From: Xanthobacter dioxanivorans
Lineage (GTDB): Bacteria; Pseudomonadota; Alphaproteobacteria; Rhizobiales; Xanthobacteraceae
Direction: 5' to 3'
Assembly (NCBI RefSeq): GCF_016807805.1
Contig: NZ_CP063362.1
Coordinates: forward strand, 3,204,501-3,268,500
DNA length: 64,000 nt
Shown here: positions 34,986 to 45,926 of the stretch, one piece after another
Layout: every line of letters begins with the position of its first letter
Position numbering within the stretch: position 1 is the stretch's first letter
Notes under the pieces: generated by a model
The model's database searches: none
Told to the model about the DNA's origin: nothing
What the model saw: the letters and a program-made list of their open reading frames with translations, nothing else
Made by a program: the position numbers and the translations under genes

Positions 34986-36014
34986 CTATGAGCCTTTTCC
35001 CCTGCGCTCCGCGCACCGTGCTTCGGCCCCGGCGATAAGCGCGTCGAGGGCCTCCGGCGTGTCCAGCCGGAGCGTGACGGGCAGGACGGCGATGGCGCCG
35101 CGCCATGCGGCGAAGCCCGCTCCGGACAGGCGCGCCATGTCCTTCTCCGTGGTCACCAGCCGCGCCTTCAGCCGCGCCGCTTCCGCCACGAGGGCCTCGA
35201 TTTCCCCGATCCGGAAGGGATGATGGTCGGGGAAGGCGCGGCGGTCGGCCAGCGCCAGCCCTTCCGCCGCCAGCGTCGCGAAGAATTTCTCCGGTCGCCC
35301 GATGCCGGCGAAGGCCAGCAGCGGGGCGTCCCGCAAGGCCGCGATGGCCCGCGGATCGGGGGCGAGGCGCCCGCGCAGCACTTTTACCCCGGCCCGGCGC
35401 GCCGCCTGCGCCACGGTTTCCCCGGCGGCGCCGTCCCCCACCACCAGCACCGCATCGGCGCGGGCGAGCTGGGGGGCGAGGGGCGCCCGCAGCGGGCCGG
35501 CGGGGGTGACCCGGCCGTTGCCGACCCCGACCGCGCCGTCCACCACCAGCAGGGCGGTGTCCTTGTGGAGGGAGGGGTTCTGGAAGCCGTCGTCCATGAC
35601 GATGTGGCTTGCCCCCTCGGCAACGGCGAGGCGGGCGCCGCCGATCCGGTCGCCGCCGGCAACGATGGTCGGGGCATGGCGGGCGAGCAGCAGCGCCTCG
35701 TCGCCCACCTCCGCCGCGCCGTGCCGGGCCGGATCCACCCGGAGCAGGCCGCGCGCCGTGCCCCCATGCCCGCGCAACAGGGCGAAGGGCCGCGCGCCGC
35801 GCGCCGCCAGGCGGTCGAGGAGGGCGATGGCGGTGGGGGTCTTGCCCGCCCCGCCCACGGTGGGATTGCCGATGCAGATGACCGGGGCCCCGACCATGCC
35901 GCCTGGCGCGTCCATCCGGCGCAGCGCGACCGCGCCCACCAGCGCGCCGACGGGGCCGAGCAGGGCGCTGGCGAGGCCCGGCGGACGCCACCAGAAGCGC
36001 GGCGCGGCGCGCAT
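34986..36014 (-). CDS. lpxK: Tetraacyldisaccharide 4'-kinase
   Basis: LpxK adds the 4'-phosphate to the lipid A precursor at the inner membrane. The 342-residue protein has the N-terminal membrane-associated helix (LASALLGPVGALVGAVAL), Walker A in GNPTVGGAGKTP (residues about 49-60), LLRGHGGTARG, and the HIVMDDGFQNPSLHKD catalytic segment. The ATG overlaps the waaA stop by one base (TGATG). It is the last gene of the envelope run cysQ-DUF4170-DUF374-waaA-lpxK. Confidence 0.96.
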   Translation of the reverse strand: MRAAPRFWWRPPGLASALLGPVGALVGAVALRRMDAPGGMVGAPVICIGNPTVGGAGKTPTAIALLDRLAARGARPFALLRGHGGTARGLLRVDPARHGAAEVGDEALLLARHAPTIVAGGDRIGGARLAVAEGASHIVMDDGFQNPSLHKDTALLVVDGAVGVGNGRVTPAGPLRAPLAPQLARADAVLVVGDGAAGETVAQAARRAGVKVLRGRLAPDPRAIAALRDAPLLAFAGIGRPEKFFATLAAEGLALADRRAFPDHHPFRIGEIEALVAEAARLKARLVTTEKDMARLSGAGFAAWRGAIAVLPVTLRLDTPEALDALIAGAEARCAERRGKGS

Positions 36015-37308
36015 CAGCGCCTCTGCAGGCGGATCTGGATGAGGTAGGGCTCGATGGCGGCGAGCGTCCGGTCGAGCGCGCCGCCCAGCGCCGTCACCGT
36101 GGCGAAGGCCGAATCGACGGTGTGGCTGCGCAGCTCCTGGTCCCTGAGCAGGGCGTAGGTGGCACGGGCGATGCCGAGGGCGTCGCCGATCTCGAAGGCG
36201 CCTTCCTCGCTGTCGAGGCGCTCATAGACGGGGCCGAAGTTCCACACATGCGGGCCGTGCACCACGGCGACGCCGAGTTTCGCCGGCTCGATCGGGTTCT
36301 GCCCGCCATGCTCCACCAGCGAGCCGCCCATGAACACGACGGGAGCGAGGCGGTAGAACAGGCCCAGCTCGCCGATGGTGTCGGCCACGTAGACGTCGGT
36401 CTCGCGATCCGGCAGCTCGCCCAGGCTGCGCTGGCGGGTGGTGAGGTCGGCGGCCTGGGCCAGGGCGGCCACATCCACCCCGCGGTCGGGATGGCGGGGA
36501 GCGATGACGGTGAGGAAGCCCGGGATCTTGGAGGCCAGCATCTCGTGCGCCTCGATGACCGCCTCCTCCTCGCCCTCGTGGGTGGAGGCGGCGAGCAGCA
36601 TCGGCCGGTTGGCGCAGGCGCGGGCGAGGGTCTGGAGCTCCCCAGAATCGGCGGCGGGCGGGGGCACGTCAAACTTGAGGTTGCCGCTCACTTCCACCCG
36701 CGGGGTGCCGAGGTCGCGGAAGCGGCTGCCGTCCTCCTCGCTCTGGGCGAGGCAGAGGTCGATGCGCGAGAGCAGGGCGCGGGCGCTCTTCGGCAGGCGC
36801 GCCCACCGTTTGGCGGAGCGCTCGGAGAGGCGGGCATTCACCAGCACCACGGCGGTGCCGCGCCGGCCCAGCTCGGCGATGAGGTTCGGCCAGAGCTCGG
36901 ATTCGGCGATGAGCACCAGGTCCGGCGCCCAGTGGTCGAGGAAGCGGGCCACGAAGCCGCGCGCGTCGAGGGGCACGAACTGGTGGATCACCCCGGCGGC
37001 GCCCGGCGCTCCGCCACGCGGCTGGAGGTGAGGGTGCCGGAGGTGAGCAGCACGCGGAAGCCGCGCGCGTCCAACCGCTCGATCAGCGGCAGAACCGAGA
37101 TGACTTCGCCGACGCTCGCCCCATGCACCCAGACCAGCGGACCGTCCGGCCGCTCGACGCTGGCCCGGCCGCGCCGCTCGGCGAGGCGGGAGGGATCCTC
37201 CTTGCCCTTGCGGACGCGGTAGGACAGCCAGGCGGGGGCGAGAAGGGCAGCCGCGGAGCTGGCGCCACGGTACAGGCGAAGGGTCAGCGGCAGGGCCCGG
37301 CCCTTCAT
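36014..37308 (-). pseudogene. waaA: 3-deoxy-D-manno-octulosonic acid transferase (Kdo transferase), frameshifted
   Basis: WaaA/KdtA attaches Kdo to lipid A. The N-terminal part (37308 to about 36992) has VWVHGASVGEVISVLPLIE and LLTSGTLTSSRVAERR. The C-terminal part (from 36991) has HQFVPLDARGFVARFLDHW, ESELWPNLIAEL and GGSLVEHGGQNPIEPA. The two are in different frames: the join RAPPG-VIHQFVPLD needs one more base in the G run (CCCC at 36991-36994 on the plus strand). The enzyme is normally essential for full lipopolysaccharide and neighbours lpxK here, so a real inactivating mutation is unlikely; an assembly error is more probable. The ATG overlaps the upstream stop (ATGA). Confidence 0.88.
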
Positions 37309-38003
37309 GCGCCCCTCGACCCGGCCGCGAGCGCCTCGGCGCGGGCGGTCACTGCTTCGAGCCGCGCCTGGAGCAGGTCGCGCGCGGCGGCGAGGCCAGC
37401 CTCGTCCACGTCGCGGGCGACGAACACCGGCTCGCCCACCACCGCGGCCCCCGGGCCGAACGGCAGGTTGAGGCTGGCGCGGTCCCAGCTCTTGAGAGTG
37501 ATACGGTTTCGGGTGGCCATGGCGAGCGGGATGATAGGGCGTCCTGAATACCGTGCAATGGTAACGACGCCCAGGCCGGCCCGGCGGGCGATCTTCGGCA
37601 CGTCCGCGGTCATCGCCACGTTGATGCCCTCGGACAGGGTCTGCAGCATCTCGTAGGTGGCGGAGACCGCGCCCTTGCGGTGGAAGTCGCGGCGGGAGGT
37701 GGCTCCCGAGCCGCGAATGGTGCCCACGCCGAGCTTTTCCGCCGCGATGGCGTTGATCTGCGCATCCGCATGGCGGGAGATCAGCACCTTGGCCTTGTGG
37801 TGCGGCCGCATGGCGAACGGGGCCAGGAAATGCTGCCCGTGCCAGAACGTCATGATGACCGGCATGCGCTCGTCGATGGTGTCGAAGATGTCCGGCGGCT
37901 CGATCACGAACCGCGTGGTGTGCGCCACGAACTTGAAATAGGACGCAAACGTCGTGCCTGCCGCCACCTGGAAGGCGCGGTTTGTCCTCAGTCGCCGCCA
38001 CAT
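37305..38003 (-). CDS. DUF374 lysophospholipid acyltransferase family protein
   Basis: A 232-residue membrane-associated acyltransferase-like protein. The catalytic HX4D-like region appears as TFWHGQHFLAPF, followed by ISRHADAQINA and RGSGATSRRDF, then TADVPK and IPLAMATRNRITLKSWDR. The DUF374 family regularly precedes waaA in Hyphomicrobiales and is thought to act on lipid A or phospholipid precursors. It starts with ATG and overlaps waaA by four bases, confirming co-translation. The exact acyl acceptor is unknown. Confidence 0.88.
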   Translation of the reverse strand: MWRRLRTNRAFQVAAGTTFASYFKFVAHTTRFVIEPPDIFDTIDERMPVIMTFWHGQHFLAPFAMRPHHKAKVLISRHADAQINAIAAEKLGVGTIRGSGATSRRDFHRKGAVSATYEMLQTLSEGINVAMTADVPKIARRAGLGVVTIARYSGRPIIPLAMATRNRITLKSWDRASLNLPFGPGAAVVGEPVFVARDVDEAGLAAARDLLQARLEAVTARAEALAAGSRGA

Positions 38004-38055
38004 CTTCGGGTCTGCTCGCTTTCTTTTTCTTTCTGTCGCCGCGGGCGCGGGAGCC

Positions 38056-38307
38056 TCAGTCGCCCTGCACCTTACCGGTTTCGGGATCCAGCAGGCGGTG
38101 CAGGTGAACCACGAAGTAGCGCATCATGGCGTTGTCCACGGTCTGCTGCGCCTTCCCCTTCCAGGCCGCCGCGGCGCTGGCATAATCGGGGTAGATGCCG
38201 ACGATGTCGAGCTTGGAAAGGTCCTTGAACTCGGCGCCGTCGATGGACGTGAGCTCGCCGCCGAATACGAGATGAGGCAATTGCTTGCGGGCGCTGGTCT
38301 CGGTCAT
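38056..38307 (-). CDS. DUF4170 family protein
   Basis: An 83-residue protein of the DUF4170 family: LPHLVFGGELTSIDGAEFKD, LDIVGIYPDYASAAAAWKG and the C-terminal YFVVHLHRLLDPE. It has no signal or membrane segment. The family is typical of alphaproteobacteria and lies in this same envelope gene order; function unknown. It begins 15 bases after the cysQ stop. Confidence 0.88.
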   Translation of the reverse strand: MTETSARKQLPHLVFGGELTSIDGAEFKDLSKLDIVGIYPDYASAAAAWKGKAQQTVDNAMMRYFVVHLHRLLDPETGKVQGD

Positions 38308-38322
38308 GGTGTCCCCAAAAGG

Positions 38323-39150
38323 TCAGTTGCGTTTGAAAGCGGTGCGGGCGGCGTCAAGCGCCGCCGGATAAAGGGTTGTTCCGGCGCAGATCAGCGGCGC
38401 GTGGCGCGGCACCGGGGCGTTGTAGCGCAGGAGCGCGCCCTCGCGCGTCGTCAGCCGCGCCGCCGCCTCGTGCACCACGAGATCCGCGGCGGCAAGATCC
38501 CAGTCGCTGCTGTTGCCGCCGGAAAAGGCGATGTCGATCTCCCCCGTCGCCACCCGCGCGATGCGCAAGGCGAGGGACCGGGTGCGCGGCAGCCGCCGCA
38601 CCTCGGCCATGCGGGACAGGGCGTCGAGGTCGGCGGCCGGCCCCGCGGCGGCGGCGCCTTCCAGCGTGGCGCGGGTTCCCGCATGCAGCGGCGCGCCGTT
38701 GCGCGTGGCGCCACCTCCGGCCACGGCGGTGAACAGCTCGTCGCTCGCAGGGGCGAACAGCGCCGCCAGGACCGGGCGGCCGTCCTGCACCAGGGCGACC
38801 GAGACCGCCCAGTCGGCCCCGCCGGCCATGAAGGCGCGGGTCCCGTCGATGGGGTCCACCACCCACAGCCGCCGCGCGGCGAGGCGGGCCGGGCCGTCCG
38901 CGCTCTCCTCGGACAGCCATGCGGCTTCGGGCGCGAGCGCGGAAAGGCGTTCGTTCAGGAACCGGTCCACCGCCATGTCGGCCTCGGTCACCGGGGAATC
39001 ATGGGCCTTGGTCCAGGACTTCACGCCGGCGCGGAACATGGCGAGCGCCATCGCTCCCGCTTCCGTCACCGTCTCGGCGAGCTGGCGGGCGAGCGTATCG
39101 GTCGGCGCGGGATGCGCCCCGACCGGAGGGCGGGTGGGCTCGATGCTCAT
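38323..39150 (-). CDS. cysQ: 3'(2'),5'-bisphosphate nucleotidase / inositol monophosphatase family
   Basis: A 275-residue magnesium-dependent phosphatase of the inositol monophosphatase family. The metal-binding motifs are present: WLSEES, WVVDPIDGTRAFMAG and SSDWDLAAADLVVHEA near the C-terminus. In this genomic position the enzyme is normally annotated as CysQ, which removes the 3'-phosphate of adenosine 3',5'-bisphosphate formed in sulfate assimilation. Inositol phosphatase activity cannot be ruled out. It is the first gene of the envelope run; ATG 39150 is chosen as the start. Confidence 0.88.
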   Translation of the reverse strand: MSIEPTRPPVGAHPAPTDTLARQLAETVTEAGAMALAMFRAGVKSWTKAHDSPVTEADMAVDRFLNERLSALAPEAAWLSEESADGPARLAARRLWVVDPIDGTRAFMAGGADWAVSVALVQDGRPVLAALFAPASDELFTAVAGGGATRNGAPLHAGTRATLEGAAAAGPAADLDALSRMAEVRRLPRTRSLALRIARVATGEIDIAFSGGNSSDWDLAAADLVVHEAAARLTTREGALLRYNAPVPRHAPLICAGTTLYPAALDAARTAFKRN

Positions 39151-39241
39151 GCGCCTGCCAGATAGGCGGGCGCGCCGCCGGAGGCAAGCGTGCGCATGTT
39201 GCGCTGCGGCAATCGGTCTTCGCCGGATGCCGGGCCGACCC

Positions 39242-40147
39242 TTACGGCAGAAGCGGTGCCAGCGTGTTGGGGACGAGGCTGTCGAGAGCAAGCCCGGCGA
39301 AAAGAATGAGGCCGGCATCGCGGTTCGACTTGAAGACGGCGAGGCAGCGGGCCGGGTCGTCGATGTCGAGCCGTCGCACCTGCCCGGTGAGGTGCAGGGC
39401 GAAGCCCACCAGGCCGAGGGCGGAGAAGAAGCCGGTCGGCACCGACAGGAAGGCCATGGCGAACAGGATCACCACCACGGCGTAGCTCAGGGCCACCACG
39501 AGGCCGGTGCTGCGGCCGAACAGGAGGGCGGTGGAGCGCACGCCGACGACGGCGTCGTCCTCCTTGTCCTGGTGGGCATAGATGGTGTCGTAGGCGAACA
39601 CCCACAGCACGCAGCCGGCGAACAGCAGCAGAGCGGGGTCGGAGATGGTCTCCATGACGCTCGCCCAGCCCATGAGCGCGCCCCAGGAAAAGGCGATGCC
39701 CAGGGTGAGCTGCGGCACCGAGGAAATGCGCTTCATCAGCGGGTAGATGGCGACCACGCCGAGGGAGGCGAGGCCGGTGACGATGGCGAAATGCGGCAGG
39801 CTGAGCAGGACGGCGAGGCCGATCAGCGCCTGAAACACCAGGAAGGCCAGGGCTGCCGGCACGCTGACGGCGCCGCTCGCCACCGGCCGCTCACGGGTGC
39901 GCGCCACCTGCCGGTCGATCTTGCGATCGAGGATGTCGTTCCAGGTGCAGCCCGCGCCGCGCATGGCGACGGCGCCGACGGCGAAAAGCACCAGAAGGAC
40001 GGGGTCGGGATAGGGCCGGTCGTCGGCGATGGCGGCGAGCGCCGTGGACCACCAGCAGGGCAGGAGCAGCAGCCAGGAGCCGATGGGGCGATCCAGGCGC
40101 GCGAGGTGCAGGAACGGGCGCATCCGCGCCGGCGCAAACCGGTCCAC
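39242..40147 (-). CDS. ubiA: 4-hydroxybenzoate polyprenyltransferase
   Basis: UbiA prenylates 4-hydroxybenzoate in ubiquinone synthesis at the inner membrane. Motifs: LARLDRPIGSWLLLLPCWWS, the first Asp-rich site NDILDRKIDRQVARTRERP and the second YDTIYAHQDKEDD; about eight transmembrane segments. The given start is a GTG (VDRFAPA). Relatives in this order usually begin farther upstream with a segment like VADA-PGNWVD. That text is present here, but in another frame, from ATG 40185; one extra base in the C/G run at 40155-40163 would join them. The true gene probably spans 39242-40185 with a one-base deletion. Confidence 0.92.
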   Translation of the reverse strand: MDRFAPARMRPFLHLARLDRPIGSWLLLLPCWWSTALAAIADDRPYPDPVLLVLFAVGAVAMRGAGCTWNDILDRKIDRQVARTRERPVASGAVSVPAALAFLVFQALIGLAVLLSLPHFAIVTGLASLGVVAIYPLMKRISSVPQLTLGIAFSWGALMGWASVMETISDPALLLFAGCVLWVFAYDTIYAHQDKEDDAVVGVRSTALLFGRSTGLVVALSYAVVVILFAMAFLSVPTGFFSALGLVGFALHLTGQVRRLDIDDPARCLAVFKSNRDAGLILFAGLALDSLVPNTLAPLLP

Positions 40148-40216
40148 CCAGTTGCCCCGGGGGCATCTGCGACAGTTGGGCCCATGGACCCTTGGCTGAA
40201 ACTCAATCGATCGGCC

Positions 40217-40690
40217 TCACTTCAGCGCGTTGCCGTTGAGCGTGTCGAAGACGCTATTCTTCGACTGGCCGATACTGTAGCCGGTGGTGACCCCGAGGGC
40301 GCTGGAGAGGGAGCCCTGCGGCGGCAGCTTGACGGGACCGGCGGCACCACCGCCGTTGGCGGCCGCATTGCAGACGTTGTTGCGGACCTCGATGGTCTTC
40401 TTGCTGCCGGTGGAGGCCTGCTCCACCACCTGGGCCGGGATCTGGCACCAATCCTTGTTGTCGCCCAGGAACTTGACCCATTTCGCCTCGACCGCCGTAT
40501 AGGCCTTGAACAACGGGCACAGGGTCATCGGGTCGGCCTTCTTCTTGATGGCGGCCTGCAACGTCTTGCCCTTCTCGTCGATCTCCTGGCGGATCGAGGC
40601 GGCGTCGCTCTGGCAGTCGGCACGGGCGGCGCCGGCGGCAAGCGCTGTCGCAACACATGCGGCCGACATCACGAGCGTCAGAGTCTTCAT
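40217..40690 (-). CDS. Small secreted protein, unknown function
   Basis: A 157-residue protein with a clear signal peptide (MKTLTLVMSAACVATALAAG, cleavage after AARA). The mature part is helical with four Cys (DCQSD, TLCPLF, DWCQIP, NVCNAA) that could form two disulfides. A Gly/Ala-rich tail follows. I recognise no domain. It stands alone, convergent with nothing and 31 bases upstream of the proposed ubiA start, in the same direction. Confidence 0.78.
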   Translation of the reverse strand: MKTLTLVMSAACVATALAAGAARADCQSDAASIRQEIDEKGKTLQAAIKKKADPMTLCPLFKAYTAVEAKWVKFLGDNKDWCQIPAQVVEQASTGSKKTIEVRNNVCNAAANGGGAAGPVKLPPQGSLSSALGVTTGYSIGQSKNSVFDTLNGNALK

Positions 40691-40894
40691 GCGGCTGTGC
40701 CCCTCCTCGACCGCCCCAGCGGAACGTTGACGTTGATATAGAGAGCCCCAAGATAGGGCAATATCACGGCGGCGCTGCGTGAAGTTCTCATACATTCCCT
40801 AACGGAGTGTCGAAATCGCGGCGGCGTCCGCCCGCTTGAGGCCGCCAGCTTGGGGCGGCCGGCGCAATCAGGATTCAATCGCCCGCGAGGGCGC

Positions 40895-40923
40895 TTGACG
40901 AGCGGGTTCCGCGCCGGTAGTTT
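40895..40923 (+). promoter_or_regulatory. Probable sigma-70-type promoter of the ilv operon
   Basis: TTGACG (40895-40900), a 17-base spacer and TAGTTT (40918-40923) match the alphaproteobacterial housekeeping consensus well at -35 and partly at -10. Transcription would start near 40930, just before the leader peptide. Confidence 0.55.
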
Positions 40924-40953
40924 CGCGCAACTTTTGGAAGGGATGGCGCGGCC

Positions 40954-41010
40954 ATGCGCAAGATCGTTATTCTTCTCGTAGGTGGGCGCGCCACTTTCGG
41001 TTCAGCCTGA
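40954..41010 (+). CDS. ilv leader peptide
   Basis: An 18-residue open frame, MRKIVILLVGGRATFGSA, upstream of the acetolactate synthase gene. Six consecutive codons (residues 4-9) are Ile, Val, Ile, Leu, Leu, Val: exactly the amino acids made by or branching from this pathway. Stalling of ribosomes at these codons when branched-chain amino acids run short would shift the downstream RNA fold. GGAAGGG lies about 11 bases upstream. The peptide itself probably has no other role. Confidence 0.8.
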   Translation: MRKIVILLVGGRATFGSA

Positions 41011-41068
41011 GGGCTCAATCGAACGAGGTGGCGCGCGTTTGGGGGCCTTCGGGCCCCTTCGTCGTTTC
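40986..41068 (+). promoter_or_regulatory. Transcription attenuator of the ilv operon
   Basis: A 9-bp stem GCGCGCCAC (40986-40994) / GTGGCGCGC (41028-41036) begins within the leader peptide and ends before a terminator hairpin GGGGCC (41042-41047) / GGCCCC (41052-41057) with a TTCG loop and a TTCGTCGTTTC tail. The first stem would be disrupted by a ribosome stalled at the Ile/Val/Leu codons. The competing antiterminator pairing is not resolved by eye. Confidence 0.65.
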
Positions 41069-41152
41069 TAAGGGCCTTTCACCGTTCTGGAATGCAATGC
41101 CGGCCTTGAGGGCCGATCGGGGCTGCAAGGCGCCTCGCGGGAGTTCGAGACC

Positions 41153-42913
41153 ATGACCAAGCAGATGACCGGCGCCGAAATGGTGATCCAGGCCTTCGCC
41201 GACCAGGGCGTGGAGCACATCTTCGGCTATCCGGGCGGGGCGGTGCTGCCCATCTATGACGCCCTGTTCCACCAGAACGCCATCGAGCACATCCTGGTGC
41301 GCCACGAGCAGGCCGCCGTGCACGCGGCGGAGGGCTATGCCCGCTCCTCCGGCCAGGTGGGCGTCGTGCTCGTCACCTCCGGCCCCGGCGCCACCAACGC
41401 CGTCACCGGGCTGACCGACGCGCTGATGGACTCGATCCCGGTGGTGTGCATCACCGGGCAGGTGGCGACCCACCTCATCGGCAACGATGCGTTCCAGGAA
41501 TGCGACACGGTGGGCATCACCCGGCCGTGCACCAAGCACAATTACCTGGTGCGCGACGTGAACGACCTCGCCCGGGTGCTGCACGAGGCCTTCTACGTCG
41601 CCCAGAACGGCCGCCCCGGCCCGGTGGTGGTCGACATTCCCAAGGACGTGCAGTTCGCCACCGGCACCTATGTCGGCCGGGAGAACATCCAGCACAAGAC
41701 CTACCGGCCCAAGCTCAATGCCGAGGCGCCGCAGATCGCCGCGGCGGTGGAGATGATCGCCGCGGCGAAGCGGCCGATCTTCTATACCGGCGGCGGCGTC
41801 ATCAATGCCGGGCCCGAGGCGAGCCGGCTCCTGCGCGAGCTGGCGCGCCTCACCGGCGTGCCGGTGACCTCGACGCTCATGGGCCTCGGCGCCTTCCCGG
41901 CGGCGAGCCGGCAGTGGCTCGGCATGCTGGGCATGCACGGCACCTACGAGGCCAACATGGCCATGCACGGCTGCGACGTGATGGTGTGCATCGGCGCGCG
42001 CTTCGATGACCGCATCACCGGCCGCCTCGACGCCTTCGCGCCGGGCTCGAAGAAGATCCACATCGACATCGATCCCTCCTCCATCAACAAGAATGTGAAG
42101 GTGGACCTGCCCATCATCGGCGATTGCGGCCGGGTGCTCGCCGATCTCGTCTCGGCCTGGAAGGGCCGCGACCTCAGGATCGACAAGCCCGCGCTCGATG
42201 ACTGGTGGGCGCAGATCGAGCGCTGGCGCGCGCGCAACTGCCTCGCCTATCGCGCCTCGGACGAGATCATCAAGCCGCAGTTCGCCATCGAGCGCCTCTA
42301 TGCGGCGACCAAGGACAAGGACGTCTACATCTCCACGGAAGTGGGCCAGCACCAGATGTGGGCGGCGCAGTTCTTCCGCTTCGAGGAGCCGAACCGCTGG
42401 ATGACCTCCGGCGGCCTCGGCACCATGGGCTACGGCCTGCCCGCCGCCATCGGCGCCCAGAAGGCCCACCCGGGCGCGCTGTGCATCGACATCGCCGGCG
42501 AGGCCTCCATCCTCATGAACATGCAGGAGATGTCCACGGCGGTGCAGTTCGACCTGCCGGTGAAGATCTTCATCCTGAACAACAAGTACATGGGCATGGT
42601 GCGCCAGTGGCAGGAGCTGCTGCACGGCGGGCGCTATTCCCACTCCTATTCGGAGGCGCTGCCCGACTTCGTGAAGCTCGCCGACGCCTATGGCGGCGTC
42701 GGTATCCGCTGCGACAAGCCGGCCGACCTCGACGGGGCGATCCAGGAGATGATCAACATCAAGCGGCCGGTGATCTTCGACTGCATCGTGGACCAGCAGG
42801 AGAACTGCTTCCCCATGATCCCCTCGGGCCGCGCCCACAACGAGATGATCCTTGGCGACATGGCCGTGGATCTCGACGACGCGATCACCGACGAGGGCAA
42901 GATGCTGGTGTGA
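41153..42913 (+). CDS. ilvI: Acetolactate synthase large (catalytic) subunit
   Basis: The thiamine-diphosphate enzyme that makes acetolactate or acetohydroxybutyrate, the first common step to valine, leucine and isoleucine. The 586-residue protein has the catalytic Glu region IFGYPGGAVLPIYDALF and RHEQAAVHAAEGYARSSG, SGPGATNAVTGLTDA, and the ThDP-Mg region CIDIAGEASILMNMQEMSTA ending ILNNKYMGMVRQWQEL. It is usually named ilvB or ilvI; I use ilvI because ilvH follows. GGGAG lies ahead of the ATG. Expression is probably controlled by the leader peptide upstream. Confidence 0.96.
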   Translation: MTKQMTGAEMVIQAFADQGVEHIFGYPGGAVLPIYDALFHQNAIEHILVRHEQAAVHAAEGYARSSGQVGVVLVTSGPGATNAVTGLTDALMDSIPVVCITGQVATHLIGNDAFQECDTVGITRPCTKHNYLVRDVNDLARVLHEAFYVAQNGRPGPVVVDIPKDVQFATGTYVGRENIQHKTYRPKLNAEAPQIAAAVEMIAAAKRPIFYTGGGVINAGPEASRLLRELARLTGVPVTSTLMGLGAFPAASRQWLGMLGMHGTYEANMAMHGCDVMVCIGARFDDRITGRLDAFAPGSKKIHIDIDPSSINKNVKVDLPIIGDCGRVLADLVSAWKGRDLRIDKPALDDWWAQIERWRARNCLAYRASDEIIKPQFAIERLYAATKDKDVYISTEVGQHQMWAAQFFRFEEPNRWMTSGGLGTMGYGLPAAIGAQKAHPGALCIDIAGEASILMNMQEMSTAVQFDLPVKIFILNNKYMGMVRQWQELLHGGRYSHSYSEALPDFVKLADAYGGVGIRCDKPADLDGAIQEMINIKRPVIFDCIVDQQENCFPMIPSGRAHNEMILGDMAVDLDDAITDEGKMLV

Positions 42914-44890
<1,977 letters not shown>

Positions 44891-44910
44891 TTCTCGTCGT
44901 TCGCGTCTCC

Positions 44911-44946
44911 GCCCCGGAACGGCTTTTGCCGCTCCGGGGCTTTTTA
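44911..44946 (+). terminator. Rho-independent terminator after ilvC
   Basis: A long stem GCCCCGGA-ACGGC (44911-44923) pairs with GCCG-CTCCGGGGC (44928-44940) around a TTTT loop and is followed by TTTTTATTT. It lies 21 bases after the ilvC stop. Confidence 0.88.
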
Positions 44947-45443
44947 TTTGTAAGGTCGGGTTGTGCGGTGACAGGGGAGCGGAGGCGACTGCCGGAGTGA
45001 GCGCCGTCCCGCACCTGCCATGCCCGCGTCTGACAGGGGCGTCCAAGCGGTGCGGCCGTGAGAAGTCACGCGGGCTGACACGGAGGCGGATGACCGGGAG
45101 CGGGCCGGGCCCCGAGGCCAAGGCCGGCCGCCGCAGCGCGGGAAAATTCCCGGCGGTGCGTCGGCTCAGGGCGATGGCACTCATGCGCCGCCTTGGCACC
45201 ATGCCTCCGTCCGCACCTCAGCCGATGCGAGCAGAATATTCGAATTGTAATTATTCTTGAGTGCTTCCGGATTGACTGCATTGATCTATACCAGAGGTTT
45301 CGGCTTCCATCAATCCGTTGAAGTCCTGTGTTGCCTCTGTCACTGTTCCAGATATCAATTGTTTTGTTGATGGGTTGTTCGCCTCTGTTTGAATCGGGGG
45401 CGTCGAGTTTTGAATTTGAATTCTTCAAAAATGAGATGAGGAC
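44947..45443. promoter_or_regulatory. Flavodoxin upstream region, AT-rich, with inverted repeat
   Basis: About 500 bases without a credible gene. The left half is GC-rich and featureless. From about 45230 to 45443 the DNA becomes clearly AT-rich, unlike the rest of the window. An inverted repeat AGAATA (45233-45238) / TATTCT (45252-45257) with an AT-rich centre could be an operator, for example for an iron-responsive regulator such as Irr or Fur, given the flavodoxin downstream. That identification is a guess from context. Confidence 0.4.
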
Positions 45444-45926
45444 ATGATCGTCACTGTCATTTTCGGCTCCGACGGCGGAGCCACCAAGGGCGTTGCCTCC
45501 AAGATCTCCAAGAAGTGCCAGGGCCGTTCCGTCGACATCAAGGCGGCGTCCCAGGCCGATTTCGAGAATTGCGACCTGCTCATCCTCGGCTCGCCCACCT
45601 ACGGCGACGGCACGCTGCAGACCGACTGGGAAGAGAATATCGACAAGCTGCGCGGCGCCCGGCTGAAGGGCAAGAAGGTGGCCCTGTTCGGCACCGGCGA
45701 CCAGTCCGCCTATCCCACCTCCTTCGTCGACGCCATGGGCATCCTCTTTGACGAGGTGTCCGAGCTCGGCGCCGTGGTGGTCGGCTTCACCGAGACCGCC
45801 GGCTACGATTATGTGGGCTCCACCGCCGAGCGGGAGGGCCAGTTCGTCGGCCTCGCCCTCGATCAGGACACGCAGTCGGGCATGACCGAAAAGAGGGTGA
45901 CGGCATGGTTGAGCAAGCTGCTGTGA
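45444..45926 (+). CDS. fldA: Flavodoxin
   Basis: A 160-residue long-chain flavodoxin, an FMN electron carrier that substitutes for ferredoxin, typically when iron is scarce or for nitrogen fixation. The FMN phosphate loop is IFGSDGGATKGVA (residues 6-18), and later loops are LGSPTYGDGTLQTDWEE and LFGTGDQSAYPTSFVDAMG. GATGAGG precedes the ATG. The 3' end overlaps the DUF2023 gene by 22 bases. The AT-rich upstream region probably carries its control. It could equally be named nifF; no nif genes are visible here. Confidence 0.93.
   Translation: MIVTVIFGSDGGATKGVASKISKKCQGRSVDIKAASQADFENCDLLILGSPTYGDGTLQTDWEENIDKLRGARLKGKKVALFGTGDQSAYPTSFVDAMGILFDEVSELGAVVVGFTETAGYDYVGSTAEREGQFVGLALDQDTQSGMTEKRVTAWLSKLL

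Noticed and set aside
45066..45428. A 120-codon minus-strand frame upstream of flavodoxin
   Set aside because: It covers the AT-rich control region; codon use is unlike its neighbours and no ribosome binding site or domain is seen.
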